Notes under the pieces: generated by a model
Told to the model about the DNA's origin: nothing
The model's input: only the letters and a program-made list of their open reading frames with translations
Databases searched by the model: none
Translations under genes and position numbers: made by a program
Part shown: positions 9,403 through 10,157 of the stretch, piece by piece
How positions within the stretch are numbered: position 1 is the stretch's first letter
How the letters are laid out: every line of letters begins with the position of its first letter
From: Neolecta irregularis DAH-3
Lineage: Eukaryota > Ascomycota > Neolectomycetes > Neolectales > Neolectaceae
Reading direction: 5' to 3'
Assembly: GCA_001929475.1 (NCBI GenBank)
Contig: LXFE01001897.1
Coordinates: forward strand, 1-10,157
Length of the DNA: 10,157 nucleotides

Positions 9403-9768
9403 CTACCCTGCAGGTGCCAGTGCGGTAGATACTTGTATCAGTGCGGGTGTAGGTGCTGCTGAGACGCTACTATTACTACGACTATGACTATTACTGCGAC
9501 TATGACTATGACTACTGCTACGACTAATGCTGTCTTCTCCTTTCTCCTTCTTCCACTTTGTCTCCTGCCAGGCCTCCCCCACAGCCAGCAGCTCTCTGTG
9601 AATCTGGACAAGATGATGAACACCTGCTGCAGGTGAGGAATTGCGATTGGGAGGAATACTGCTGATTGTAGGGGTAGGAGCCGATCTACCGGGCGCAGCA
9701 GCAGATTGGGGCGGTGGTAGCAGCGGGATCGACGGGATATGCTGGCGGGGCAGGGACGGGCATGCAGC
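9403..9768 (-). CDS. Probable orphan 3' exon, Ser/Pro/Ala-rich protein
   Basis: The minus strand carries a 122-codon open frame that starts directly after a good 3' splice site (TTCTAAC branch, CCCTAG ending at 9769) and ends in TAG at 9405-9403. It contains no in-frame ATG, so it would be the last exon of a gene or a 5'-truncated remnant. Its order is a Pro/Ala/Ser-rich stretch, then a probable amphipathic segment (VHHLVQIHRELLAVGEAWQE), a Lys/Glu-rich run, a Ser-His/Arg/Asn dipeptide repeat coded by the triplet tract, and a short Ala/Pro/Thr tail. No family was recognised. No convincing donor exon is visible upstream: the nearest GT would make an intron of 24 bases or less, and beyond that the DNA is AT-rich. 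It could also be non-coding. Confidence 0.4.
   Translation of the reverse strand, partial: AACPSLPRQHIPSIPLLPPPQSAAAPGRSAPTPTISSIPPNRNSSPAAGVHHLVQIHRELLAVGEAWQETKWKKEKGEDSISRSSSHSHSRSNSHSRSNSSVSAAPTPALIQVSTALAPAG
9467..9527. repeat. Imperfect triplet (CTA/CGA/TGA-type) tandem repeat
   Basis: Triplets of the form ACT followed by ATT, ACG, ATG or GCG recur for about 60 bases with period 3 and, locally, period 6 (ACTATG). On the minus strand this reads as AGT-CAT/CGT/AAT and would encode Ser alternating with His, Arg or Asn. It is a decayed microsatellite. Other minus-strand phases give artificial Val/Ile-rich frames that should not be taken for a membrane protein. Confidence 0.75.
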
Positions 9769-10157
9769 CTAGGGTTGGGTTAGAATGACAACGCTGCATC
9801 CCTCATTCTGGTAAATTTGCAGATAAAAAAGTGTAATCTTTCATTATATGAGTAGCACTTATTCAGTTATTGTTGTAGTTGAAATAAAGTGGATAGTTTC
9901 ATTGAAGAGTGCTCATAGGTTGTCATCAGAAAAATCATGACAAGAAAATACTGGTCATGACCAGTATCTTTTTAAAAAGTTCCTTTACGGTGTACAAAAT
10001 GCGCCTGTTATTATGTAAGATATATGGTTTACAAGATGTAACCCAAGTTTATTTAGCCTAAGTTACAACACTCACACTAGACTGATATGTAGTGTGGGGA
10101 CATAATCATGCCCCACGATCCGACCGTACTGGCGCCTAGCAGCACAAGCGACTATGA
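9769..10157. other. AT-rich terminal region without a recognised gene
   Basis: No reading frame with family motifs, tRNA or rRNA was seen on either strand. The segment is clearly more AT-rich than the preceding 9303-9768 block. It holds a perfect palindrome (9948-9967) and two weaker inverted repeats: TGTAAC/GTTACA at 10037-10067 and GTGGGG/CCCCAC at 10094-10116. These could belong to a decayed mobile element, but no terminal repeat pair, primer-binding site or transposase fragment supports that. Confidence 0.35.
9948..9967. repeat. Perfect 20-base palindrome
   Basis: ATACTGGTCATGACCAGTAT equals its own reverse complement over all 20 bases. It is followed on the plus strand by CTTTTTAAAAAG. 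It could be a site for a dimeric DNA-binding protein, or form a cruciform; with no loop it would make a poor RNA hairpin. A related ATCATGACAAG lies just upstream at 9934-9944. Confidence 0.85.

Noticed and set aside
9438-9623. Minus-strand frame rich in Val/Ile that looks like a transmembrane segment
   Set aside because: The hydrophobic run is only the triplet repeat read in another phase; the Ser/His/Arg phase is longer and has a splice site in front.
10037-10067. TGTAAC...GTTACA inverted repeat as possible solo LTR or element end
   Set aside because: The arms match over six bases only, and no target duplication, second copy or transposon coding sequence is visible.

Overview
The window looks like gene-dense nuclear DNA of a fungus with very small introns. 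Five protein-coding genes can be reconstructed. They need 18 introns in total, 17 of them GT-AG and one apparently GC-AG, and all are only 34 to 52 bases long. A Rim4/Msa1-type RNA-binding protein and a fungal choline/ethanolamine kinase point to Ascomycota. The tiny introns, moderate GC and a KDM3-type demethylase would suit an early-diverging ascomycete (Taphrinomycotina such as Neolecta-like lineages), but that placement is a weak inference.

Layout from left to right: a pyrimidine repeat and a TATA-containing promoter region (1-395); a plus-strand three-RRM RNA-binding protein with a low-complexity tail (396-2497); a plus-strand choline/ethanolamine kinase (2766-4241); a minus-strand PB1 + UBA protein that meets it tail to tail (4291-5375); a 404-base spacer; a minus-strand KDM3-like JmjC histone demethylase (5780-7844); a 176-base divergent promoter; a plus-strand ACAD10/11-type phosphotransferase (8021-9302); and a GC-richer tract (about 9303-9780) with a probable orphan 3' exon on the minus strand built around an imperfect triplet repeat. 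The last 375 bases are AT-rich with a perfect 20-base palindrome and no visible gene.

The genes do not form one pathway. The themes are post-transcriptional control, phospholipid synthesis, probable selective autophagy or ubiquitin binding, chromatin demethylation and a kinase-fold phosphotransferase. The most unusual points are a PB1/UBA receptor-like protein with an acidic LIR-like motif and no ZZ domain, two problematic exon junctions in the RNA-binding gene (one needing a GC-AG intron, one open to a frameshift reading), and the unassigned ATG-less coding frame at 9403-9768. All exon coordinates were worked out by hand from reading frame, splice sites and family motifs; none has transcript support.
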